Positions 17,920 to 27,470 are shown, counted from the first letter of the stretch. The stretch: 64,000 bases of DNA from Pseudacidobacterium ailaaui (GCF_000688455.1 NZ_JIAL01000001.1:2945001-3009000), one strand, 5' to 3'. Notes: a model not told the origin generated them from the sequence alone. A program made the numbers and translations.

Positions 17920-18327
17920 TTACGCTTCTAAGACCTGACGCTGACGTATGGGTTTGCTAAGCCGTTCCGCATCTGCTTCACAGAGCGTCGCGGCGAGGTG
18001 CCCAGGCAAGATGCGAAACGTTCCTAGTCCTCCACAGACCTGGCAAGTCCGCGCTGATTCAACACGGGCCTCTTCGATCCATGAGAGAACTTGGTCATCG
18101 GCGTTGTTGCATGATATTCGAAGTTGGCCCATCTTTTCCTTAACGGCAGTGATTCGGCATCCAATCCGAAGAGTAGCGATCTTCTGAAAGAGACGATCCA
18201 GAAGATCAAACCAGCCATCCGCGCCGACGCGATAGGTAAAGCTCATGCCTGGCCTCCAAGGCCCGGCCTCAAGGTCCAAGAGATCGGGATAGCGATCAAC
18301 GAGGGTTTGCTTTAGCTCAGCGTGCAT
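17920..18327 (-). CDS. Hypothetical protein with C-terminal zinc-ribbon-like CxxC, mobile-element type
   Basis: The 135-residue protein from MHAELKQTL has the pattern GWFDLLDRLFQKI, VKEKMGQLRISC, WIEEARVESARTCQVCGG, then a downstream Cys in ATLCEADAERL. This arrangement is common in small proteins of prophages and genomic islands, which often read VKEKFG.LRFY...C..CG. The Cys set (CxxC plus a later C) may bind zinc. Function is unknown. Its place just inside the left repeat suits mobile DNA. Confidence 0.6.
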   Translation of the reverse strand: MHAELKQTLVDRYPDLLDLEAGPWRPGMSFTYRVGADGWFDLLDRLFQKIATLRIGCRITAVKEKMGQLRISCNNADDQVLSWIEEARVESARTCQVCGGLGTFRILPGHLAATLCEADAERLSKPIRQRQVLEA

Positions 18328-18438
18328 GATCAAGAATTGTAAGGCCACTTTTCCAGGTTGACCTGAGCCGGTCGCACCTACGACATTTAGCTAACCAGAG
18401 CTAACCAGTCGATTTGGATTATAGATGACGGCACGCAC

Positions 18439-18972
18439 TTGGTAGGTGCGTTTTCGTTAAAAACCCGCGGGTCGCTTCAATACGACCGGCGGCTTTTTGT
18501 ACAAGGAAGTGCGGTCATCGTTGTTTGTCGGGACTACTGCAACAAGCTCTCTGCCAAGACGATGATCAATGGTTTGATCGAAGCGTTCCAGCCGGATTAT
18601 GTAGTGGAAACCCGCGACGGGCAAATCAAGGAATATGGCGTCAATTTTCCCGAAATGCGTTCGATATCTTTCGCCGAGCTGTTGGCTCGTGATGAACAGA
18701 ACCGGTGCCAGATCGGTATAGACCTCCGAAGCATTTGCCATGATATGTACCAAGAGCGGTTCCAATTCGTGCAACGGCATGGGCCTGAAGTCGTGATTCC
18801 AACATGTAAAGACAGCCGCTATGCGCTGCTCTTCTTGGTAATGTTCGGAGCTTTTCCGGAAAACTCTGACGTGGCGCAGGTTTACATCAATGCTCTCGAC
18901 GGGGAATACAAGGAATCCGCAAAGATCAGGCTTTGCCGATTTGAAAACCAGATCGAAAATTTGTCGCCTTAA
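18439..18972 (+). CDS. Hypothetical protein, possibly 5'-truncated
   Basis: The 177-residue frame has only a TTG start at 18439 and no ribosome site. The frame stays open to 18391 and reads on sensibly (WIIDDGTHLVGAF), so the N-terminus may be lost or misplaced. A tandem CTAACCAG repeat lies at the upstream edge. The protein is soluble and mixed alpha/beta, with no domain I recognise. Codon use looks natural across the frame, which is the main support. Confidence 0.45.
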   Translation: MVGAFSLKTRGSLQYDRRLFVQGSAVIVVCRDYCNKLSAKTMINGLIEAFQPDYVVETRDGQIKEYGVNFPEMRSISFAELLARDEQNRCQIGIDLRSICHDMYQERFQFVQRHGPEVVIPTCKDSRYALLFLVMFGAFPENSDVAQVYINALDGEYKESAKIRLCRFENQIENLSP

Positions 18973-19367
18973 GTAACTCTCAATGGCCCAATGTCACACT
19001 TCTCATCTCTGTACTGTCACGGGAGATTGAGCGTTATTGACAGCGCCCGTGAAACTCATGCTACAATTCGCCCAATGCGATAACGTTTGCAACATCTGTC
19101 TGGGGTGTGGCAGTCGCCAAACTTCCGAAGTAGCAAGGATGACGAAGTTCAAGTGATTGTCTCATGCAGTATTGTTCAGACTTATCGATAAGAAGAAAGT
19201 TTAGTCGTCTGCGTATCTTATTTCCTCTTATCTATCTGTTTAGCCCAAACACGCAATTCTCTCTCTTTGCGGTCTAGTCTTCGCTAGAAGATACACTCTT
19301 GTGTCACTCACGAGAGCGAATGTGCACGTGTCAAACCGTTGTTGTTCAACAAACTGCAGGAGAACCC
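18973..19367 (+). promoter_or_regulatory. Gene-free 395 bp with one sigma-70-like promoter
   Basis: TTGACA at 19037-19042 and TACAAT at 19062-19067 are separated by 19 bp. A transcript from here would have a leader of about 300 nt before the small gene at 19368. No convincing ORF or RNA fold was seen in the rest. Confidence 0.35.
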
Positions 19368-19622
19368 ATGAAGGCGAAAATTCTTCGTGTAAGCATGTTT
19401 CTTTTCGTTCTGGGCGTGACGATGAACTTCTTGGTTCACCAACAGGTCTTTCAAGCTGCTCCGCACGCGGCATCATTCCTGGTCGGTGGCAGCAAATTTT
19501 GGGCTGGGCTTGCATGCGGCGCGACCGTAGGCGGCTTGGTGTTTGCCGCGCCAACAGGAATACTGCTTGTCGCAGGTGTCGTTGCTGCTGTTGGGACATG
19601 CGGCGATGCTTTCTTCGGATAA
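19368..19622 (+). CDS. Small hydrophobic Gly/Ala-rich peptide, bacteriocin-like
   Basis: The 84-residue peptide has an AGGAG ribosome site before the ATG at 19368. It has a hydrophobic N-terminal segment (MFLFVLGVTMNFLV), a linker with Trp, and a Gly/Ala/Val-rich hydrophobic end of about 40 residues. That end contains two Cys in GLACGATVGGL and AVGTCGDAF. Size, GxxxG-like spacing and paired Cys recall precursors of pore-forming class II bacteriocins, though no GG leader is evident. A small membrane protein gene overlaps its end. A simple membrane peptide of other function is equally possible. Confidence 0.45.
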   Translation: MKAKILRVSMFLFVLGVTMNFLVHQQVFQAAPHAASFLVGGSKFWAGLACGATVGGLVFAAPTGILLVAGVVAAVGTCGDAFFG

Positions 19623-19836
19623 TCAACCCTTGATCAGTGGATTCACTCCCGCAAAGCGGCTAGGGTATGCGGTTGTCTTCATAGGGTTGGTAGGCGCGTT
19701 TTTCTATTTGAGCAATCTGTTCTTTGAACGAGTTCATCGAGAAGTGCGCGTTTACTCCACCCTAAGAGGACAATCCCTTGACACTTATCTGGCCGGGGGG
19801 ATTTCGTCAACTGAGCAACTGCCTGTGGAGACGTAA
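19606..19836 (+). CDS. Small single-span membrane protein overlapping the bacteriocin-like gene
   Basis: The 76-residue protein starts 17 nt inside the preceding gene. It has one transmembrane segment (RLGYAVVFIGLVGAFFYLSNLFF) and a hydrophilic C-terminal tail, like many bacteriocin immunity proteins. The overlap suggests coupled translation. The role is inferred from position and topology only. The IS256 remnant begins 7 bp after its stop and may have removed further genes. Confidence 0.42.
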   Translation: MLSSDNQPLISGFTPAKRLGYAVVFIGLVGAFFYLSNLFFERVHREVRVYSTLRGQSLDTYLAGGISSTEQLPVET

Positions 19837-19842
19837 CTTCGA

Positions 19843-20637
19843 TTGTGTAAAAGGCAGGAGGGTGTAAGGTGGCTTTGGCCTGACGAGCTAAAGCCGAACC
19901 TGAAAAGGAGCCTTACACCCATGGCGAAGATTGTATCGATCACCGAGCAATTTCAGCAGTTCTTGACCAACCTGAAGGAGAGCTTCTGGGGCGATCTGGA
20001 GCAAACGCCAGTGCGTGCAAATGCTGGTGGCTTATGGGGTGCGGCAGGATAAAAGGCGCAAGTTACTGGCCTTTCTGCGCACCCAGGGGGAGGGTCAGGC
20101 TCACTGGGAGGCGTTGCTTGAGGATCTCTACCGGCGCGGTCTGAAGGGCGACAAGCTGCTGCTGATCGTCACCGACGGCTGCCCCGGATTGGCTGCCGCC
20201 ATCCAGACCGTGTATCCGCGCGTGGCCCATCAGCGCTGCTGGGTGCACAAGATGCGCAACATCTTGGACAAGGTCCGCAAGCGCGACCACGACGCCGTCA
20301 AAGCCGATGCCCAGGCCATCTATCTGGCCGAGGGAAGACGGCAGACCGAAGCTGCCGCACGCATCTTCTGCCGCCGCTGGCGTCGTGAGTATCCCACCAT
20401 GGTGCGGCAACTGGAACGCGATCTGCCCGACCTACTGGCCTTCTACCGTTTTCCCAAGCACCTGTGGCGCAAGCTGCCCACCACCAATGTCATCGAACGC
20501 TGCTTCGTGGAAGTCCGACGCCGTACTCGACCCATGGTCTGTTTCGTCAATGTGCAGTCCGTGGACCGCATCATCTACTCCATCTTCCAGAGATTCAATC
20601 TGGAATGAAAACCCGCACCCTCCAAATATTTACACAA
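19843..20637 (+). mobile_element. IS256-family element, internally deleted
   Basis: Imperfect terminal inverted repeats are visible: TTGTGTAAA-N5-GGAGGGTG at 19843-19864 and its complement at 20616-20637. At 795 bp the element is about 500 bp shorter than a full IS256 member. No matching 8-bp target duplication was found on either side. Confidence 0.85.
19921..20608 (+). pseudogene. IS256-family transposase, deleted and frame-disrupted
   Basis: The first ~30 residues (MAKIVSITEQFQQFLTNLKE) and the catalytic C-terminal half (LIVTDGCPGLAAAI, HQRCWVHKMRNIL, TTNVIERCFVEVRRR) belong to one transposase. The middle, about 150-200 residues including the first catalytic Asp, is missing. The halves lie in different frames, joined near 20015-20050. 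The product cannot be active. Confidence 0.9.
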
Positions 20638-20668
20638 GCTGCTTGACGTCACCATGATGTTCATTTAC

Positions 20669-20686
20669 TTGAAACAATCGTTTCAA
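20669..20686 (+). promoter_or_regulatory. Palindromic operator of the TetR gene
   Basis: TTGAAACAATCGTTTCAA is an 18-bp inverted repeat (7-bp arms) ending 2 bp before the first ATG of the TetR gene. TetR proteins commonly repress their own promoter through such sites. Confidence 0.65.
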
Positions 20687-20688
20687 TA

Positions 20689-21282
20689 ATGTATTTTGAA
20701 TGGATGAGCCGTCCAGTCGACGAAGAGCGCCCGGTAGAACTGCGCGCAGCTATTCTCCAATATTTGATCGAGCACGGGATCACAGATCTATCCCTTCGAC
20801 CATTAGCGAAAGCCGTCGGATCGAGCCCCCGCGCTTTGCTCTATCATTTTGATTCGAAAGAAAATCTTGTCATATCCGTCCTGGCCGACATGAGGCAACA
20901 GCAAGGGGCGCTTTTCGCTCAAATACGGACCAAGACATTAGCTGAGGCGTGCGGCGAGATGTGGAAGATTTTGAGTTCTCCGAACTTTGAGCCGCAAGTG
21001 CGCTTGTTCTTTGAGCTTTATGGAATCGCCCTGAGACAGCCTCTGCTGTACAAGGAATTTCTCGCGTCCGCCGTCGACGACTGGCTTGAGTTTACCGTGA
21101 AGCAGTTACGGGAAGACGGCTATCAACGCCGCGAGGCGATGTTGGTTGCGACCACGGTACTCGCTGGTTTTCGCGGTTTCTTACTGGATCTGTGCGCAAC
21201 GCAAGACCGCCTGCGTGTAAATCGTGCGGTTTCCGCGTGGCTGCAAACCCTCGACACAATCGTGCCGACGAGTAAGGCGTAG
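20689..21282 (+). CDS. TetR-family transcriptional regulator
   Basis: The 197-residue protein has an N-terminal helix-turn-helix (about residues 20-65: ILQYLIEHGITDLSLRPLAKAVGSSPRALLYHF). A helical ligand domain follows. In-frame ATGs at 20689 and 20704 are both possible. A palindrome sits directly upstream, and a CPBP membrane protease follows after 5 bp, its likely target. The ligand is unknown. Confidence 0.88.
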   Translation: MYFEWMSRPVDEERPVELRAAILQYLIEHGITDLSLRPLAKAVGSSPRALLYHFDSKENLVISVLADMRQQQGALFAQIRTKTLAEACGEMWKILSSPNFEPQVRLFFELYGIALRQPLLYKEFLASAVDDWLEFTVKQLREDGYQRREAMLVATTVLAGFRGFLLDLCATQDRLRVNRAVSAWLQTLDTIVPTSKA

Positions 21283-21287
21283 CAAAA

Positions 21288-21932
21288 ATGCTCAGAACAG
21301 ACCAGCGATCTGCACCGACGATAGTTGCACTTTTGCTTATTCTGACGATCCCGGGCCTGCCGTTGTCGAAGTGGGAAAACGAATTCGCTGGAGTAGGTCA
21401 CCTTGTTGGCTACGAGATCATCTGGTGGATTCTCACCCTCTCAGTTCTCTTTTACGTTCAATACGTAGAACTCCGTTCGCTGAGTTCGATCGGGTTTCGG
21501 AATGTCAGTTTGCAGGATTTGCTGATCGGTCTCGGTGCAGGGATTGTAATGATTGCCGGATTTGCCGGAATTTACTACGGCGTGCTTCCCGCCATGCATT
21601 TGTCCGAAAGCTCGCAAGTAAATCAGTTGATCGCTACCCCATTCTGGTGGCGACTCATCTCCGTAGTCCGAGCAGCCATTGGGGAGGAAGTAATTTTTCG
21701 AGGGTTCGCTATCGAACGAGGCCGTGAAGTTTTTGGAAGCCTGCGCATCGCAAGCGCACTCTCCTGGATAGTGTTCACTTTGGAGCACATCACCACATGG
21801 GGGTGGTCGCACGTGCTCATCGCGGGGTTCGGAGGTTTGCTTTTAACACTTCTTTATGTTTGGCGAAGAAATCTCTGGATCAACATCATTGCCCATTTCA
21901 TTGTTGATGGAGCCTCTGTCCTGTTGGCATAA
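21288..21932 (+). CDS. CPBP-family intramembrane metalloprotease
   Basis: The 214-residue membrane protein has about six hydrophobic segments and the three CPBP/Abi motifs: GEEVIFRGF (EExxxR), FTLEH (FxxxH) and HFIVD (HxxxD). Family members include CAAX-processing-like proteases and bacteriocin self-immunity proteins. A bacteriocin-like pair lies about 1.5 kb upstream, but the IS element separates them. It is cotranscribed with the TetR gene. Confidence 0.85.
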   Translation: MLRTDQRSAPTIVALLLILTIPGLPLSKWENEFAGVGHLVGYEIIWWILTLSVLFYVQYVELRSLSSIGFRNVSLQDLLIGLGAGIVMIAGFAGIYYGVLPAMHLSESSQVNQLIATPFWWRLISVVRAAIGEEVIFRGFAIERGREVFGSLRIASALSWIVFTLEHITTWGWSHVLIAGFGGLLLTLLYVWRRNLWINIIAHFIVDGASVLLA

Positions 21933-22385
21933 AACTCCAAGGAGCTCGACCAATCTGTGGCGCGATTGGGCGCTTCACCAATATGGATGAACTTCTATAC
22001 GGAATAGCGATCCGCTAACCTTCATCCGGCGCTTAAAGCGCTTGAGCTAGGTATTAGCGTGTTGTCATGCCTTCGAGCTACACGTTGCGCATCAGTGATT
22101 GTACGATCCCATTACAGCGGAGTCCGCGCATTGCGGCAGTGCGCAAGGGGAAAATGCCTGATTGCGGGTTGAAGACAAATCATCAGTGGCTGCTGGCCGC
22201 CTTCTTCGCCCTGCTAAATTCACACCAGCATCGCAAACGTCTGGGGCCGCCGGGCGTACTCTCTTCAGATAACAGAGGAAAGAGATTCCGAGACACCCAT
22301 CCACATACCATTTCGCAAAACTCCCCTCAAAAACCTGCTCGAAAAACCACCATCATGAGCGTCCCACTCCGGACCAGAGATAACT
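21933..22385. other. Gene-free 453 bp
   Basis: No frame with plausible composition was found. A short palindrome around 22030-22045 (GCGCTTAAAGCGC) is the only structure seen. It is probably island filler between convergent genes. Confidence 0.5.
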
Positions 22386-23546
22386 TTACTTAGATTTTGG
22401 CGGAAACGGTGCCTCTTGGGGAAATAGCTGCGAAGCCAACTTGTCAACTTGTCCTTTCTGTAGTGTTTTGGTTTTTGCATATAGTTTCTCCGCCTCCGGC
22501 CTATTCCCTGAAGCCTGATACGCGCGTCCCAGCAGAAAATAAGCCTCTGGCTGTGTAGGGTCCAGGTCCACGGCGCGCTTCAAGGCCTGAATTGCCTCTG
22601 GATAGCGGTGTTCTTGCGTTAGGATGGCCCCAATATCGAGATAAGCAATACGGATATTGTTCCGCAGATGCAACGCCTTTTGCAGCAGCTCCAGGGACCT
22701 CTTTAGATTGCCAGTCTTATATTCCACGTCACCCAGATACGCCAGTGCCTGGGCCTGATCGGGATAACGGGCCAGTTCCTCCTCAAATTCTTCTCTGGCC
22801 TTCTCAAACTGAAACATTTTCCAGTAAAGAAACCCTAGTCCGAAATGAACATCGGGTTGCTGCGGAGCGGCCTGAGCGGCCGCCTGAAATTCTGTAATGG
22901 CCTCCGGGGTACGGTCAAGGCCATCCAAAGCTTCTCCATACAGAACATGTACCGCTGCCGAATCCGGTTTTTGCTGAAGAATTTTCCGGAATTCCTCAAG
23001 CGCGCAGGAGTATTTTTTAGCGAAGAGGCAACTTTGAGCCAGCACCTGCCGCAGTTCCAGATTTTCTGGATCGGCTTTTACCGCGGCAGCCAATTGTTCG
23101 GTAGCTTTTGCAAATTGCTCAGAGCCATAATAGCTCATCCCCAGCAGTACGCGGATCTGCAGGCTATGTGGATCTGCCGCTTGCGCAGCACGCAACGGTG
23201 GTATAGCAGATTCAAAATGCCCCTGTTTGAATTCAGCAAGCCCAAGATTAAGTTGTAGAATACGCAGCGTTGGTTTGATTGCCAGGGCTCGATGATATGC
23301 AGAAACTGCTTCAGCATATTGGCCCTCCTCTGACAGTACAAGACCAAGACTGGCGTAGGCCTCAGCATCGTTCGGATTGGATCTTATGATTGCGCGCCAT
23401 ACGTCAGCGGATTCGGTGAGTTTTCCCTGAGCTTTCAGTTCCATGGCTCTCTTTGCGTCTGAGCTCACTATCTGAGCCCCCATCCAAAGAGCGAGAATGA
23501 ATGGTGTCAAGAAAATCAGTTTCTCACGATGCATGTAACCAATCAT
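22386..23546 (-). CDS. Secreted TPR-repeat protein
   Basis: The 386-residue protein has an N-terminal signal-anchor (LIFLTPFILALWMGAQ) and about nine tetratricopeptide repeats, seen as recurring A..LG......A...F..A....P modules. The ATG at 23546 directly abuts the T-run of the terminator behind the TonB receptor gene; MHREKL at 23534 is an alternative start. It probably gets its transcript by read-through from that gene. TPR partners of acidobacterial TonB receptors are common, but the role is unknown. Confidence 0.82.
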   Translation of the reverse strand: MIGYMHREKLIFLTPFILALWMGAQIVSSDAKRAMELKAQGKLTESADVWRAIIRSNPNDAEAYASLGLVLSEEGQYAEAVSAYHRALAIKPTLRILQLNLGLAEFKQGHFESAIPPLRAAQAADPHSLQIRVLLGMSYYGSEQFAKATEQLAAAVKADPENLELRQVLAQSCLFAKKYSCALEEFRKILQQKPDSAAVHVLYGEALDGLDRTPEAITEFQAAAQAAPQQPDVHFGLGFLYWKMFQFEKAREEFEEELARYPDQAQALAYLGDVEYKTGNLKRSLELLQKALHLRNNIRIAYLDIGAILTQEHRYPEAIQALKRAVDLDPTQPEAYFLLGRAYQASGNRPEAEKLYAKTKTLQKGQVDKLASQLFPQEAPFPPKSK

Positions 23547-23582
23547 AAAAAGCCTGCTTCTCGCTTGTTGGCGAGAAGCAGG
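23547..23582 (-). terminator. Terminator between TonB receptor and TPR gene
   Basis: The 12-bp stem CCTGCTTCTCGC / GCGAGAAGCAGG (23553-23564, 23571-23582) has a 6-nt loop and, on the minus strand, a five-T run that ends at the TPR start codon. It should reduce transcription of the TPR gene relative to the receptor. Confidence 0.9.
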
Positions 23583-23606
23583 GTATAAGCAGGAGGCTTA
23601 CTACGA

Positions 23607-26600
23607 CTACCAGATGATCTTGGCACCGAACTGGAAGACTCTCGGATCATAGGCTGAATTGATCTTGCCGAAGTCGGTACCATTCACTGAGCTGCTAATA
23701 CCACCGCTGGCCCCTCCGCCAACAGTGTTTGCAGAAAACTGGGTGTGATTGAAGACGTTATAGCTTTCCGCACGCAATTCAATGTGCTGCTGTTCGCGCC
23801 ACAATGGAAACTGCTTAAAGAGGGCCAGATTCCAGTTGTCGCGCCCTGGCCCGCGTAATGCGTTGTGACTCAAATTTCCGAAGGTCCCGATACTGGAAGT
23901 GCCCGGCAGAATCGCGGCCGAAAACGGCGTCGGGTCAAACCAAAGAACGGTGTTGTTGCCGCTGGACAGAGTGGCCTTTGACTTGGGATAAGTAATGCGC
24001 CCGTTCACATTAGGTCTGATGGAACAGTTTGGAACGACATTGCAGATGTTGTTCGACACATTGCCACCATTGTTCACTCCAAGGTTGAGAGGAGCGCCCG
24101 TCATCATGTTGACGATGCCGGACAGCTGCCATCCTCCAATCGTAGACTTCAAGAAGGAATTCGACGAATTGCGGAAGAAGGGCATGTCATAGATAAAATC
24201 AGCAAAGCCGACATGGGTGCGATCGAAAATGGACGGTCCCATGTCGTAGGTCCACCCTATATAGGGATTTGAAACTTGGTCCAGATCAAAGCCGTCGCCG
24301 CCAGTGCCCGTAGTGGCGTCCATGGCTTTGGAATAGGTATAGCCTAGTTGCAGTTGCAGCCCCATTCTGAAGTTGGAATTGAGCGATACCTGCAAAGAGT
24401 TATAGTTGGAGTTTGCCTCGTTTTGGTCCATCAGGATGGAATGATATCCGAGATAAGGAAGCGAGCTGTTATAGGTTGGCTTGGTGCTCGGACAGTTTAC
24501 TCCCCCTACTAAGCAGGCAAGCGAACTGAAGGCAGGAAGGTTGATATTCGCAGCATCGCTCTGGAATCGGTTCACGTTTCCTACATAAGAAACATTTAGT
24601 ACCGCCTGCGGCGCTAGCGCATGCTGGATGCCGAGACTGTACTGCATGCTCATGGGCAGACGGTATTTGTCGGAATTCAATGCCGTGATGGTGGGAACAA
24701 CCACCGGAAGTTGCTGGGCATTGATCACGCTGCCGTTCGCAATGTTTAAGTGTGGGTCAGAGAGAGAGACATTGTTGAGCGTTACATTAGAACTAAAGGG
24801 CACGTTCGCACCGGACTGATACATATCGTTGCCTTGGATGCGCTCATACATAATGCCAAATCCGCCGCGGAATACCGTGTTGCCCGTACCGGTCGCATCA
24901 TAGGCAAACCCAATGCGTGGGCCAAAGGCAAGCCAATGATTTTTTACAAGCCCACGGGGAACACCGGGTGTTACTCCACCAATTCCCATACCATTCAGAT
25001 AAAACTCGTATCCCTGCAGAATGGGGTTGGGGCTGGTACCAAGCCCTGGGCTATTGAGCGCTATCTGATTATCGTTGCTTCCCGGATAAAAGATCGGCGT
25101 CTTTGACGGATCATACAGATTTGGGTAAAAGTTCGCATGTTGTTTGTTGGCTTCATAGGTATGCGGAATTCCGTCCCAGCGCAACCCGAGATTGAGCGTG
25201 AGCCGTGAGGTTGCGCGCCAGTCATCTTGGAAATACAACGCATAAGACATACTGTTCCAGTGCCGTGTGTCCTTCAGCGCAGCTTCACTATAGCTTTGTG
25301 TCAAACCAAGCAGGAAATCAGCAAAGTCATAACCTGTAAATGCGCCGTTGAAAGTGAAGCTTCCCTGGGGAGAAACTTGAAGAGGCTGGGCCTTGAGGAA
25401 ATAAAGCCAGCTTCCTCCAACCTTGAACTGATGACCTCCCTGCGTCCATGAAAAATCATCAGAAATCCCGTAGGAATCGGCGGTGTTTTGCCATGGCTCC
25501 CAGTTGTTATTGTAGGTAGCACCGGTCTGGCTCCCAAGGCTGATGGTTGGGGTCACGCTGACCGGTCCGTTGAAGATGCGGTTTTGCTGGAATCCGGAAA
25601 CGTTGCTCAGCCCCAGCGGCAGAATGTTAATCCTGTTTCCGCCATAAGTAAACCTCGCCTCATTCAGCATATGGCTGTTGATTGCGTATGTCGCACCCAC
25701 AACAGCGCTGTAAGAAGGATTGCCAAAGGTATCACCCACCGTGGGCAGATTGGCGCTACTCCAGCGCGTTGGAATATCGGTCTGCGAAACCTGTTCTGCG
25801 ATGTAATGGCCGAAAATCGAGAATTTCTGCGTAAAGGTATGGTCGATGCGGACAATTTCCTCGCGTACATTTGTTGGCGCATTCGCCGGTCCTACAAAGC
25901 GTGCTCCGGAGTTCGGCGCAGGAAAGATGCCAGCCTTCAACAATGCCTGTGCATTGGGATCGAGCAGACTAGCAGGAATCGTGTTGTTCGTGAAGTAATT
26001 TAGCGTTGCGCCTTTGGATGTATCGGTCGTTCCTCCCGGACCGCATTGACTAAGAGTTTGACCTGCAGCGGCAAACTTGTTGGCGACTTCCTGGGACACC
26101 TGGCAGTTGAACGGCGTATGCACGCTCGTCACAATACCCGAGTTGATGGCCTGCGCCAGATTGCCTCCATACGTGGAGGTAAATGGTACGCCTACGTTAA
26201 AGTTGTTGCCCTGGATCAGACTGCGCCATTCCATGTTGTAGAAGAAGAAGGTCTTCGGATTTCCTCCTCCATGCAGCGCAACCGGGCCTCCTACGTTGAA
26301 TCCCCAGAGGTTGAACCGAAGCTTTGCCACCTCATTATGCGAGCCGTTGGCGTTGTACTGCGGATTGAAATAATTGCGCGCATCAAAAGCGTCATTGCGC
26401 CCGAACCACCATCCTGATAGATGAAAGTTTCGGGTGCCCGACTTAATCACTGTGCTGATCGTCGCAGCGGAGGAAAGTCCATACTGCGCACTGTAGTTCG
26501 AGGTAAGCTGTCGGAACTCTGCCAACGCATCTTCTGAAGGCATGACAATTGCACTGCCGCCGCCCCCGCGATCGTCAATCTCGCCGCCATCCAGCAAAAA

Positions 26601-27221
26601 AAGATTGTGGCTCGTGCGCATTCCATTAAAGCTAACGTTGGAATCGCCCCCCATCGGCGTAGGAACCTGAAAGTCTGACTGAAGACTCGATGATCCTGTC
26701 GTGAGGTTCATGAGCGAATACAGGCTGCGGCCATTCGATTCCAATTGCGTGATCTGCTTACCGGAAATGACATTACTCACTTCTCCAGAATCGGTTTGCA
26801 GTTTAATTCCGGCAGCAGATACAGTAATCGTTTCCTGAGTGGCACCAATTTGGAGGGCAAAATTTTCACGGGCGCGATCGCCTACGTTGAGGACGATGCC
26901 GTTTTTTGTTTCCGCCTTAAATCCCGGCGCTTCTACCTTTAAGTCATAAGTGCCAATCTGCAGGGCAGGAAGTACATATTGCCCTGTCTCATTCGAGGTG
27001 GCGTTGTGCATAATGCCTGTTGCAGTGTCCGTTGCCGTGATAACGGCATTGGGAATGGCCGATCCGGATGGGTCCGTGACCGTTCCCACAATGGTTGCTG
27101 TGGCCGACGTCTGTCCAGTTGCGCGGAAACCCACGGTCAGCAACAAACAGGCGATAAAAATCCTGTTCGTCATGCTTAGCACCCTAAGGATTCTGGCCTG
27201 CCTGGAAATGGGCTGCATCAT
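23607..27221 (-). CDS. Oar-like TonB-dependent outer-membrane receptor
   Basis: The 1204-residue protein has a signal peptide, then a carboxypeptidase-regulatory-like domain (about 40-125: IVGTVTDPSGSAIPNAVI, YVLPALQIGTYDLKVEAPGF). A plug domain (about 150-260) and a long beta-barrel ending in FQFGAKIIW follow; the terminal aromatic is typical of outer-membrane proteins. This architecture is abundant in Acidobacteria, where it imports oligosaccharides or other large ligands. A clear AGGAGG site precedes the start. Adjacent esterases and GH9 suggest plant-polymer uptake. It is divergent from the esterase at 27471. Confidence 0.92.
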   Translation of the reverse strand: MMQPISRQARILRVLSMTNRIFIACLLLTVGFRATGQTSATATIVGTVTDPSGSAIPNAVITATDTATGIMHNATSNETGQYVLPALQIGTYDLKVEAPGFKAETKNGIVLNVGDRARENFALQIGATQETITVSAAGIKLQTDSGEVSNVISGKQITQLESNGRSLYSLMNLTTGSSSLQSDFQVPTPMGGDSNVSFNGMRTSHNLFLLDGGEIDDRGGGGSAIVMPSEDALAEFRQLTSNYSAQYGLSSAATISTVIKSGTRNFHLSGWWFGRNDAFDARNYFNPQYNANGSHNEVAKLRFNLWGFNVGGPVALHGGGNPKTFFFYNMEWRSLIQGNNFNVGVPFTSTYGGNLAQAINSGIVTSVHTPFNCQVSQEVANKFAAAGQTLSQCGPGGTTDTSKGATLNYFTNNTIPASLLDPNAQALLKAGIFPAPNSGARFVGPANAPTNVREEIVRIDHTFTQKFSIFGHYIAEQVSQTDIPTRWSSANLPTVGDTFGNPSYSAVVGATYAINSHMLNEARFTYGGNRINILPLGLSNVSGFQQNRIFNGPVSVTPTISLGSQTGATYNNNWEPWQNTADSYGISDDFSWTQGGHQFKVGGSWLYFLKAQPLQVSPQGSFTFNGAFTGYDFADFLLGLTQSYSEAALKDTRHWNSMSYALYFQDDWRATSRLTLNLGLRWDGIPHTYEANKQHANFYPNLYDPSKTPIFYPGSNDNQIALNSPGLGTSPNPILQGYEFYLNGMGIGGVTPGVPRGLVKNHWLAFGPRIGFAYDATGTGNTVFRGGFGIMYERIQGNDMYQSGANVPFSSNVTLNNVSLSDPHLNIANGSVINAQQLPVVVPTITALNSDKYRLPMSMQYSLGIQHALAPQAVLNVSYVGNVNRFQSDAANINLPAFSSLACLVGGVNCPSTKPTYNSSLPYLGYHSILMDQNEANSNYNSLQVSLNSNFRMGLQLQLGYTYSKAMDATTGTGGDGFDLDQVSNPYIGWTYDMGPSIFDRTHVGFADFIYDMPFFRNSSNSFLKSTIGGWQLSGIVNMMTGAPLNLGVNNGGNVSNNICNVVPNCSIRPNVNGRITYPKSKATLSSGNNTVLWFDPTPFSAAILPGTSSIGTFGNLSHNALRGPGRDNWNLALFKQFPLWREQQHIELRAESYNVFNHTQFSANTVGGGASGGISSSVNGTDFGKINSAYDPRVFQFGAKIIW

Positions 27222-27257
27222 AACGTTTTCCTCCTAAATCAAGGCTTCGCTAACTCG

Positions 27258-27268
27258 ATTTACTAAAT
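27258..27268 (-). promoter_or_regulatory. Candidate operator upstream of the TonB receptor
   Basis: ATTTA-C-TAAAT, an odd palindrome 37 bp upstream of the receptor start, shares the TTTA...TAAA core seen before xylB. A neighbouring ATTTAAT continues the AT-rich site. Common control by a sugar regulator is an inference. Confidence 0.35.
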
Positions 27269-27470
27269 TGATTTAATCACCGCCATACACGATAATCACA
27301 GAACAGTACATCTGTCAATCTTTCGCTTTTGTCGGGTAGAAATACTGGAGGATGAACTTGAAAAACGAGCGCCAAAAGCGGTACCTGATAACATCGCGAT
27401 CCGGCGTCCGGAGTACCCATCGCGATTTGTCGTGTATATGGCTTGAGGCCTTCATTAAAGGATGACTCTC

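Noticed and set aside
22067-22393. 108-residue frame between the CPBP and TPR genes
   Set aside because: Low-complexity, unlike any family, no ribosome site, and it overlaps the end of the TPR gene.
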